DNA of 6,182 nucleotides from assembly GCA_937885735.1 (NCBI GenBank), contig CALABN010000207.1, forward strand, positions 1 to 6,182. Direction: 5' to 3'. Each line of letters opens with the position of its first letter. The first letter of the stretch is position 1. The position numbers and the translations under genes were made by a program. This stretch comes from an uncultured Bacteroidota bacterium. Its GTDB lineage: Bacteria; Bacteroidota; Bacteroidia; Bacteroidales; SZUA-534. Below are positions 1-6,182 of the stretch, one piece after another. Below the pieces are notes generated by a model. That model searched no databases. It saw only the letters and a list, made by a program, of their open reading frames with translations, and had not been told where the DNA came from.

Positions 1-210
1 TACTATCTTGGTGTCTGATGCCACATAGCCGAACTTGACGCTCTCAACCGGACGCAATTCCTTAAGTGCCGGCACTTGGCTGGCAGATTCTGCATTGACA
101 TTTTCAGCATAAAGCACATCCGTTGCGGCATTGACATTATGCTTTTCAGCTGTCACATAATCGATAGTGCTGAACTCTGTCACGCTTTGATTGAATGCAT
201 CTACATAAGT
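1..210 (-). other. C-terminal linker entering a probable next Ig-like domain (residues 1991-2060)
   Basis: A Thr/Ala/Asn-rich linker is followed by QVPALKELRPVESVKFGYVA, which looks like the first strand of a further beta-sandwich running beyond the left edge. The rest of the protein, including any C-terminal sorting or anchor domain, is not visible. Confidence 0.5.
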
Positions 211-3200
211 GTTCTCAAATGGATAGTATGCAACCAAACCCGGCTCGTCGCCACTGATTCGGTTGTCAATGTTCATGCGCAGGGCGCTTGCGGTCATTGT
301 CGCGTTCCAGATGCGGAACTCGTCAACCTGGCCCTTGAAGAAGTCGCGGTAAACCATATTGCCTGAATAAATACCTGTAGCTTCATAGTTGCCCATTGCA
401 CCAATTACAAGGTCGCTTGATGCCAGTGCAGGGACATTGCTTGACACAAGCTGTCTTGCCACGTTTCCATCGATATAGATTGCCGATGTACCGTTGCGAA
501 GCACATTCAATGCAAAATGGTGCCATGTGTTGTCAACATAGTTGGCTGCCGTTACTTGCGATTTCTTGCCGTCGGCTACAATGTACATCGACTTGTCGGC
601 ATCAAAGCCTACTGCCAACAGGCTGTCGCCAGCGCTGAACAATGTTCCGGCAGACTCGGCACGGAACCAGAATTCAACTGCGTAATCCTGTTCATCCTTT
701 ACTGGAATGGACGATGTGTTGACCTTGATGTATGAGTTGTCGCCATTGAATGACGCCGCAAAGTTCACATTGTTAAGGTACCATGCGTTGGCTGGCAATA
801 CAAGATTGCGGCTGCGTGCATTGTCGGCTCCTACTGTGCCCTTGCCCTCGTCGAGTGGCCAGTAGCCTATCAGGTTCCATGTTGAAGGATACTTGGCTGT
901 GTTCATCTCGCTTGTCGATGTGACGAAGTTGCGTGTTTCGTCCCAAAGTGTGAGTTCGTGCATCTTGACATTCATGCCCTTGCCAACAGTCAGCGGACCG
1001 TTGCCAGAGTAAGATGCCATGGCCTCATTTTCAAACAAGTTCACAGTAGTTGCATCGTAAGCGTAGCTTGCGTTGACTGTCTCATGCGATTTGTCGTATG
1101 ATATGGCAAGATACATCCAGTAGTCGGTGCGCAATGTGTCGTCAGATGTAATCACCTTCTCGCCCATTGTCAGGCGCAACTTGTTGTCGTCGGTTATTTC
1201 AGCCTTGAACCTGTTCTGCCCAACGCCATGCTCAATCAATGTGCCTGGCTTGGTGTAGTTGAGCCACATCTCAAAAGTAAAGTCGCGGTCGGACAAGTCG
1301 ATGCTTGCCTCGGTATAAGCCTCATCGCCTTGCAAGTTCAAAGCGGCTGCATGGTCGAGTTCATAGCCGTTAAGCACGCCTTCAACAACTATGTTGCTGT
1401 TAAGCAAGTCAGAATGAAGCTTGCCAGACTGAATCTGTTCGTTGAACTGGACATAAATCTCATTGTCGTTAGTCAGTATGCCGTTGATAGGGCTAGGTGC
1501 GCCAAGCGATGCAGGTTTGCTCATATCTTTGACAACCTCTATCACCTTAGATTCGCTGCATATCTCCTCGTTGCCGAATTTGCAGACCGTGACAGCGCGG
1601 AACTGGTATTTTTGGTCGGAGAAGTTTCTTGACATGTCAACCGTATAGTTGGTATATCCGTTTTTGGCGTCAAGCTCCGATTTGTCAAATTCCTTTATCA
1701 ATTTCCAGTTGGCATCGCCTTCACCCTTATATTGCAGGCGAACAGACTTGAATGTGCCGTATTGCACGTTGTAGTCTTTCAGCGCCACTTTCAGCTTGCC
1801 TTCGTCAGAAGCGTCGTTGAAATTAGAGTTAACTATCGGATTTTCAATCTGCAGAGCAATGTCAGAGCAACTTGGCACATACTGGACAGTGACATGGATT
1901 GTATCGGCAATGACATCAAAAATATCAGTGCCGTCGTACTGGCAGCTTGAAGCCAAAATGACTCCGATATTCTCATATTTCAATGTATCGATGCGCGATT
2001 GTGTAACCGACAAGGTTTTGTAGACAGTTTCGCCTGCAGGCACAAGCACCTCAAGAGGTTCGCCAATAAGTGCCTTGCCATCAACCATTACCATTGCGCC
2101 ATAAGGATTGCTGCCGTCTTCAATCATGAGCTGATACCATACATCTTCATGTATTTCCGACTCGTTGTTCAATGCTATGGTAAAATTGGCCACATCGCCA
2201 GCTGGGATGCCAGTCAGCACGTAGTTTTTAGCATTGTTCTCAACGAAGATGCTTGGCTTTTCAATCTGCATGGTGGCCTCAGCGAGCTTGTGCTTTCCAG
2301 GTTCGTAATATTTGGTCAACTGTTCGCCTTCGTATGGGCAGCTTGTCTGTCCTGCACGAGTGTAGAAGATAGGTCCGAAGCCGTCTGGCGCCATGAACAC
2401 GTCAACTGTTATTGCATCGTCGTCGCCGTCTTCTCTCAACTCAAAGCCTACGGCTGTGGTTGTCTCGGTTGACGAACTGTTGGAACGTGTAAATCCTCCT
2501 CCTTGCTTGGTGCCAATATCCCATACTTCACCAATACCATTGAGTTTGAATCCGACCTGGTTATCCAAAACAACTGACATCAAGAAATTAAGTTCGTATT
2601 CAGATGCAATTGACGAACCGTATTCAACCGTTTTTTCAAACGATGAACCTGAATCGAATGAATAATTGGCCACCTTGAAACCATATTTATTTGAATCATA
2701 ATACAATGTACAAGGAATATCATCCTCTTTTGTGGTTTTCAAGGCATCAACATACTTATCATACTCTTTTTCAGTGAAAGGAGCATTAAACATAGTGTTG
2801 TCCAGATAATAACTTAAGTTTTGATCGCCAGACTTTATCGACTTATATGCTTCACGCACATAATTGAACTTTTTAATGGCCTTTTCGTATTCGGCCTCGT
2901 TATAATCCTTGTCTGATGAAATGGCAAGAACCTTCTGCTTCTCGTTCTCGGCCAAAACGCCTTCCCAATAGCTTGCCTGCGACTGATACCATTTCACGCT
3001 GTCAACGCAAGAAACCGTATAGACACAATTTTCGTCGGTTGGTGGCATGAAAATGTAATAGCCATCAGTTCCAAAGTTAGGATCTTCCTTGCTTACAAGA
3101 GAATAGTACACTGAATAATTGCGGAGATTCTCGAAATGTTCTACACCATTTACAGTGATACATCTTGGCAAGTCATTGATTCGGTGTTGATTCAGCAAAT

Positions 3201-6180
3201 CAACAGACAAAGTCCGCCAGTTTGGAATCAACACATTCTCAATATAGTTTTGGGTGTATTTGAATTCGGTGCCGAAAACCACGCTGCCGGCATAGCTCTC
3301 GCCCAAATCTATAATGAATTTTTCATTCTCATTTTCATTGTCATATTTCAGACCAACAGTGCGCTGGCCGCCATAGACAATGTTTGTCGATTTTCCGATA
3401 AACACGTCACCAGCCGAACCTACGTAGTTCATCTCGCCTGATGTGCTCACCTTTTCGGTCAATGTTATTGAAGATGTGATCTCGTTATTCCAATTGATGG
3501 ATTGCTCAATTTCAGTACCTGTCAAAAGTTCATCCTTAGCTTCCAAATCTTCTATCACCATAACACCAACGCCTGTTGCTATTTCTGTCTCTACACCAAG
3601 GAATGTAGTAAAAGAAGTCGACTCCTCTCCATTATATGTCTTGGTATAAGAATTTGACGTTGTTATGGTTGTGCCTTCCTCAAGGCTTGCCGACGAGCCA
3701 GAACCTGGAGGATCGCGCAATACAAAGTGTACGTTGTCAGGGCCGGCTGTCACAAAGTTGTTGCCCATCATCACGCCGCCAAACACTATGCCGGTGCCGT
3801 TCCATCCGCCGTCATTTGACCATGATGTGTACGTTTTGCCGTCGTAGTCGTATGAAATGTTCAAGCCGAGCGTATGGTCGCCGTTGATGTTTGGGAACCC
3901 GGCCTTGAACACATAAGTGTAACGGCCTGCGCTGTCGAGCTGTATCTGGTTGCTGTTCAGCACCACGTCGCCCACTGAATATTCATCGGTTTCCGGCTCA
4001 ACGACAACGCCATAGGCCGAAAGCGCATTGTCTATGGTTATCACGGTTCCGCTGAGCGGCAACCTGTCTGTCTCTACATTATTGTCGCCGTCGTCATAAT
4101 TGTTGTACTCCTCATAGGCATACAGCTTGAATGCATACTTCTTGTCTTGGGTAAATATTGGATAACTAAAAGCATACTTGATTTCCTCATCAACTTTGCT
4201 GTAAAGCTCTATTACAGTGTCGATGTCGTTGACTTCATCCTTATAGGATATTTCAGATTCGCCAAACGCGCCTTTTAAAGCCACATTCATCTGCGACAAC
4301 TCAAGCTTTGGCGTGGCATGATAAGTGACGCTGAAATTATCATTATACTCAAATGTGGCAGTCTTGCCATCCACAACAGCAGTGTCGGTAGTGGTTTTGC
4401 CTGTCATTTCGCTCAGCTTGATAGGCTCCCATGTTGACGAATTGCCCAAATTGATGTTGTCTTTATTATTGGCGATTGATACATCATTCACAGTGAAGTC
4501 AATTGGCGGCAACTTAACGGCATACTCGCCTGTTTTCGAGTCGGTAGTTATGACGATTGACATTGAACTTGATTGGTATTCCGCAGTGCTGTTCACATAT
4601 TCCGATGCACTTTCGAATGTACGTTTTGTACTCAATGTGTTCAAATTGTAGTCAATTCCGCCCGACAATTTCAACGTGATTGTAGCCTTACCAATGTTGG
4701 CTTTGCTCTGCCCCAAACCAATCTTCTTTGCACTTTCAACATCGCCTCCCACAACACGGCCGGCAAGCGTCACATAGGTATTGTCATAAAACACCAGATT
4801 GCTCATGTCCTTTACAAAGACATGCTTGGTTCCAACATTGTTCGGATCCTCTGGATAACGTCCGCCATTCACGAATGTGTGGTTAGGCATTTCAAGGCTG
4901 ATGTAATGCGAACCTATTGGAACCGATATCTCAAAAGAGCCGTCGGCTTTGGTCTTCACTATATCGTTGTCGAGCGAGCAAGCCAGGCCATCTACATACA
5001 GCCCTACGCCTTCCACCGGATAGGTGGTGTTTTCATAATAAACATTGCCGCTTACCGTGAACGAGCTTTCATCGGTAAAGTTTATGGTGTGGTTAGATGC
5101 CGACTCGTTGATGAAACGCACCTCGTTGTTTGGGTTGAACACGTGTGTTCCCTTCTGAGGCTCAATGGTGTAGGTTGTTCCGTTGCCCAAATATGGCACT
5201 CCGATAATGTTGTACTTGCCATCGTTGTCGGTAATGGCCATGTAGCTGAGCTGATTGGTAGAAGGCACATTTACCGACTTGCCCACATTGCCATTGATTG
5301 AGCCGTCACGGCCATTGTATATGCCGTTGCCGCTCGACGAGCAGTCGTAGAATTTGCCGTTAGATACAAAGTTGAAAGTGTAGTAAGCCTCAAGGCCGTC
5401 TTCCTCCTTGCCCGGAGCCAGGTAGCGCATGTAGTCCTGCGATATGCTGTTTGCCGACAGCGCTTTCGACCAGATGCGAACCTCGTCTATCTCGCCATTG
5501 AAGCCTTTGCCTATAAATATGCTGTCATTGCTTGCTATGCCATCGTATAGTATTGACGACTCAATATCGAGTTTTCCATTGATGTAGATAGCTATTTTTC
5601 CCCCGTTTGTTACAACCACTGTTATGTGGTTATATTCATTCAACACTGATGCATTGGCAGTAACTGTATATTTGCCTGTTTTTTTACCATTAACATATCC
5701 ATATTCAAAATATGGTCTTCCTTTTGAATCCAGACTGAGCCTGAACTTACAAGTTTTGCCGTCGGCAGAAACCTTGCTCATTAACTCTCCACCACCTTTT
5801 ACTGCATTCACCCATGCCTGAAGTGTCATGCTGGTGTTGTTGTTCGACAACAATGTATTGTCGTCTATTGCAAGGTAATTTGCCTTATTGCCGTCGAACG
5901 ACATTGCGTACGATTCAATGTTGTCGCTGGTTCGTGCCCTCACATATACCGAATCCACTGCCTGACCGCTGCCGTATGTGACTTCCGTATCATAATAGAT
6001 CACGATCGGCTCGGCGAAGGTCATCGTCTTCGGGGTAAAGACGATCTTACCGTTAAGAACCTCAAAAGTTCCGTTGTCGAATGTAACAGTAGTATCCGTG
6101 AAGAACGCTTCGTCACTGAATTCGGTGTTGATCGCCGCGTTTACGGGTTTGTTTTTGGAAATTGCGTTGACAGAATTGTT
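1..6180 (-). CDS. Giant multidomain LamG / carboxypeptidase-regulatory-like / Ig-like surface protein, partial at both ends
   Basis: One reading frame stays open across the complete window, giving 2,060 sense codons without a start or stop in view. The translation is rich in Asn, Asp, Gly, Ser and Thr and poor in Cys (12 residues, none after residue 1541), as expected for an exported protein. No hydrophobic segment long enough for a transmembrane helix is obvious. Three LamG jelly rolls (91-270, 1603-1777, 1800-1990) are recognised by signatures such as GEIDEVRIW and GQVDEFRIW. Three carboxypeptidase-regulatory-like sandwiches (288-570) carry DNDGKYNI, ADGSFEISVP and TGEYAVKLPP. Ig-like, Fn3-like and Big_5-like sandwiches occupy 1299-1602, and an unassigned core lies at 785-1298. 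The architecture is typical of very large Bacteroidota surface proteins, so adhesion or glycan/protein binding is the default guess. No catalytic site is recognised. The true function, the signal peptide and any type IX sorting domain cannot be judged from this fragment. Confidence 0.95.
211..783 (-). other. LamG-like jelly-roll domain 3 (residues 1800-1990)
   Basis: All canonical blocks are present: AASFNGDNSYIKVNTSS, YAVEFWFRAESAGTLFS, NTWHHFALNVLRNGTSAIYI, IDGNVARQL, KGQVDEFRIWNATM and GLVAYYPFEN. The order and the roughly 190-residue length match Laminin_G_3/ConA-like lectin domains. It is the best-preserved LamG in the window. It is separated from domain 2 by a 22-residue linker rich in Ala/Asn/Gly. 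Confidence 0.9.
850..1374 (-). other. LamG-like jelly-roll domain 2, divergent (residues 1603-1777)
   Basis: AALNLQGDEAYTEASIDL and FTFEMWLNYT give the first two blocks of a Laminin_G_3-type domain, and YWMYLAISYD gives the middle block. The end reads LTVGKGMNVKMHELTLWDE followed by LIGYWPLDEG. The usual EVRIW strand is replaced by ELTLW, and the hairpin that normally reads IYING is replaced by a Tyr/Asp/Thr-rich stretch, ASYAYDATTV. The domain is Cys-free and directly precedes a third, more canonical copy. Confidence 0.8.
1375..1530 (-). other. Short Big_5/SbsA-like Ig segment (residues 1551-1602)
   Basis: The sequence SPINGILTNDNEIYVQFNEQI resembles the P-x-N-G ... I-x-V-x-F-N/D-E-x-I signature of bacterial Ig-like Big_5 domains. 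It is only about 50 residues long before the next LamG begins, so the usual C-terminal strands appear to be missing or interrupted by the LamG insertions downstream. Confidence 0.5.
1531..1869 (-). other. Fibronectin type III-like domain (residues 1438-1550)
   Basis: The segment has the Fn3-like order: SVRLQYKGEGDANWKLIKEF (the Q-Y-x-x ... W strand pair), a middle loop, NYTVDMSRNFSDQKYQFRAV, and a final strand ending SKVIEVV. YQFRAV corresponds to the conserved Y-x-F-R-V strand. Cys1533 and Cys1541 lie close together and could form a disulfide. Confidence 0.65.
1870..2286 (-). other. Ig-like beta-sandwich (residues 1299-1437)
   Basis: Strands such as YVLTGIPAGDVANFTIALNN, then DVWYQLMIED, then PLEVLVPAGETVYKTLSV and NIGVILASSCQYD follow the seven-strand spacing of cell-surface Ig-like domains of the NEW3/CARDB kind: a polar loop after A-x-F-T-I-x-L-x-N and a P-x-G-E-T turn near the end. 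Cys1413 and Cys1438 may pair. The family assignment is tentative, the fold less so. Confidence 0.6.
2287..2724 (-). other. Second Ser/Thr-rich strand region ending in SCPYEGE motif (residues 1153-1298)
   Basis: Strands include FEKTVEYGSSIASEYELNF, LMSVVLDNQVGFKLNGIGEV and a Gly/Ser/Thr stretch, GGGFTRSNSSSTETTTAVGF. An acidic cluster, REDGDDDA, follows, then ITVDVFMAPDGFGPIFYTRA and finally GQTSCPYEGE. The last two blocks look like a tight motif (D-V-F ... G-P-I-F ... S-C-P-x-E). I believe similar endings occur after RDPPG segments in related giant proteins, which would make 785-1298 one module split by the helical insert; this is a recollection and has not been tested. Confidence 0.5.
2725..3000 (-). 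other. Charged helical insert (residues 1061-1152)
   Basis: Unlike the beta-rich surroundings, this stretch is rich in Glu, Lys, Ala and Tyr, with spacing that suits amphipathic helices: VKWYQSQASYWEGVLAENE, then EYEKAIKKFNYVREAYKS, then FTEKEYDKYVDALKTTKED. Two or three helices are likely, possibly a helical hairpin. It separates the two Ser/Thr-rich strand regions of the core and sits at the GC-poor centre of the gene (about 30-33% in the lines counted). Confidence 0.6.
3001..3666 (-). other. Ser/Thr-rich alternating-strand core (residues 839-1060)
   Basis: The first part is an alternating Ser/Thr pattern (TITTSNSYTKTYNGEESTSF). It runs into a small apolar stretch, ATGVGVMVI, then acidic residues, then a second alternating stretch, NEITSSITLTEKVSTSG. 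Next come YVGSAGDVFIGKSTNIVYGG, the acidic repeat NENENEK, and strands around VVFGTEFKYTQNYIENVL. The pattern of polar, alternating strands around a Gly/Val tip resembles membrane-inserting hairpins of beta-pore-forming proteins, but it also fits ordinary extracellular beta structure. Cys1052 and Cys1058 could form a small disulfide loop. No named domain is recognised. Confidence 0.5.
3322..3344. repeat. Short imperfect CATT-type hexamer repeat (NENENE coding)
   Basis: About four degenerate copies of a six-base unit of the type TTCATT/TCTCAT encode the acidic stretch around residues 947-954. Units are multiples of three, so copy-number change would alter length without shifting the frame. Confidence 0.5.
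3667..3828 (-). other. Gly/Trp/Asn-rich segment with RDPPG motif (residues 785-838)
   Basis: The segment carries YTSWSNDGGWNGTGIVFGG, then NFVTAGPDNVHFVLRDPPG, then a Ser-rich tail SGSSASLEEG. The dense Gly/Asn/Trp content and the invariant-looking RDPPG suggest a structurally or functionally constrained site. From memory I associate a similar FVLRDPPG signature with large multidomain secreted proteins of uncertain function; this is unverified. GC content in the line covering the motif is about 57%, and it drops to about 35% immediately after it. Confidence 0.55.
3829..4470 (-). other. Unassigned beta-rich region with AYEEY and Asp-rich loop (residues 571-784)
   Basis: I do not recognise a named family. 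The region is beta-rich and contains FSYPIFTQDKKYAFKLYAYEEY, followed by the acidic loop DDGDNNVETD, a possible calcium-binding loop. A short sandwich-like stretch, SGTVITIDNAL, comes next. A strand pair, GRYTYVFKAGFPNINGD and LGLNISYDYDGK, leads into the RDPPG module. It probably holds two beta-sandwich domains (about 571-705 and 706-784). Confidence 0.5.
4471..4776 (-). other. Carboxypeptidase-regulatory-like unit 3 (residues 469-570)
   Basis: The unit begins YVTLAGRVVGGDVESAKKIG, continues through NIGKATITLKLSGG and ends with ITTDSKTGEYAVKLPPIDFTV. The GRVVGG start and the TGEY-x-V-x-LPP end fit the same regulatory-like fold as unit 2. A longer insertion (residues 508-543, Ser/Thr/Tyr rich) separates the two halves. 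Confidence 0.65.
4777..5061 (-). other. Carboxypeptidase-regulatory-like unit 2 (residues 374-468)
   Basis: This is the clearest of the three units. FTVSGNVYYENTTYPVEGV is the classic first strand pair (V-S-G-x-V ... P-V-x-G-V), VKTKADGSFEISVPIG is the diagnostic T-x-x-D-G-x-F strand, and SHYISLEMPNHTF is the following hairpin. It matches the CarboxypepD_reg-like (PF13620/PF13715-type) fold with good spacing. The role is probably structural or binding; no metallopeptidase active site is attached. Confidence 0.8.
5065..5319 (-). other. Carboxypeptidase-regulatory-like unit 1, possibly incomplete (residues 288-372)
   Basis: The segment around MAITDNDGKYNIIGVPY, followed by GTTYTIEPQKGTHVF and NHTINFTD, matches the second half of a transthyretin-like regulatory sandwich: a D-x-D-G-x-Y/F strand, a short loop, then a strand ending in a Gly-His pair. 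The N-terminal strand (NGRDGSINGNVGKSV) is weak, so the unit may be shortened or shared with the end of the LamG domain. Such units usually act as rigid spacers in secreted proteins. Confidence 0.6.
5371..5910 (-). other. LamG-like jelly-roll domain 1 (residues 91-270)
   Basis: The domain opens with AMSFDGNKANYLAID, the typical first strand of Laminin_G_3/concanavalin A-like domains. It continues with MTLQAWVNA, then NHITVVVTNGGKIAIYINGKL, and closes with IFIGKGFNGEIDEVRIWSKALS and DGLEAYYTFN. These four blocks occur in the canonical order with normal spacing for a domain of about 180 residues. LamG domains usually bind glycans or proteins, often with calcium, but the ligand cannot be read here. 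The domain sits upstream of the tandem carboxypeptidase-regulatory-like units and is separated by about 1,330 residues from the other two LamG copies. A run of seven A (coding strand) lies in its middle, at 5679-5685. Confidence 0.88.
5917..6180 (-). other. Beta-rich end of an upstream domain (residues 1-88)
   Basis: This segment alternates hydrophobic and polar residues around TVTFDNGTFEVLNGKIVFTP, and its last strands read EPIVIYYD and DSVYVRA. It looks like the C-terminal part of a beta-sandwich whose beginning lies beyond the right edge of the window. I cannot assign it to a family. Its codon choice is unlike the rest: isoleucine is ATC four times and ATT once, never ATA, and Ala GCG is frequent, whereas the following 250 residues favour ATA. 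Confidence 0.5.
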
Positions 6181-6182
6181 TT

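Noticed and set aside
1228..1632. 134-codon plus-strand open frame
   Set aside because: It overlaps the start of LamG 2 and the Big_5-like segment in antisense, and no domain or motif supports it.
1375..1990. Possible gene boundary between the Ig-like modules and the LamG pair
   Set aside because: The minus frame continues without a stop and without a ribosome-binding site plus start arrangement. The transition is a domain linker.
1999..2472. 157-codon plus-strand open frame with many Cys and aromatic residues
   Set aside because: It is antisense to the Ig-like region and the SCPYEGE region. Its composition (Cys, His, Phe, Val) is what complementing Glu/Asp/Asn/Lys-rich codons produces, and there is no convincing start or domain.
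5082..5270. 62-codon minus-strand open frame in another frame
   Set aside because: It is nested inside the large minus-strand ORF in a different frame, is low complexity (Ser/Thr/Pro-rich), and is a shadow.
4573..5301. 242-codon open frame on the plus strand
   Set aside because: It lies fully opposite the carboxypeptidase-regulatory-like array, whose minus-frame translation gives clear domain motifs. The plus translation is rich in Val/His/Ile/Arg with no recognisable domain, as expected for the antisense shadow of a codon-biased gene.
5595..5604. T5C5 tract as a possible regulatory or slippage element
   Set aside because: It is inside the coding frame (Asn-Gly-Gly-Lys), each run is only five bases, and there is no sign of a promoter or frameshift.

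Overview
The whole window lies inside one enormous coding sequence on the minus strand. Reading the reverse complement from base 6180 down to base 1 gives 2,060 consecutive sense codons with no stop. Neither the start nor the stop codon is inside the window, so the complete protein is longer than 2,060 residues. There is no intergenic DNA, promoter, terminator, RNA gene, mobile element or CRISPR array here. Residue numbers in all entries count from the first complete codon at 6180 and run right to left.

The predicted protein is a mosaic of secreted, mostly beta-sheet modules. In N-to-C order these are: (1) a short beta-rich tail of an upstream domain (residues 1-88); (2) a LamG/concanavalin A-like jelly roll (91-270); (3) three tandem carboxypeptidase-regulatory-like (transthyretin-type) beta sandwiches (288-570); (4) an unassigned beta-rich region (571-784) ending in a very Gly/Trp/Asn-rich stretch with a striking RDPPG motif (785-838); (5) an AT-rich-encoded core of Ser/Thr-rich alternating strands, a charged helical insert and a second Ser/Thr-rich strand region ending in an SCPYEGE motif (839-1298); (6) Ig-like, fibronectin III-like and Big_5-like sandwiches (1299-1602); (7) two more LamG domains (1603-1990); and (8) a linker that probably enters another Ig-like domain beyond the left edge.

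The suggested organism is a Bacteroidota member, most likely Bacteroidales. The basis is the giant LamG, CarboxypepD_reg-like and Ig-like architecture, the roughly 45% GC composition with strong use of TTG for Leu, and the Asn/Asp/Gly/Thr-rich protein. This is inference; no taxonomic marker is present. Such proteins are normally exported to the cell surface, in many Bacteroidota by the type IX secretion system, but the signal peptide and any C-terminal sorting domain would lie outside the window.

The most interesting part is residues 785-1298. It is not explained by the common adhesin-type modules, it is encoded by a GC-poor island with fairly sharp edges, and its two Ser/Thr-rich strand regions flank a helical block. 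It looks like the functional core that the LamG and Ig-like modules display. A membrane-active (beta-pore-like) role is one testable hypothesis and not a conclusion.
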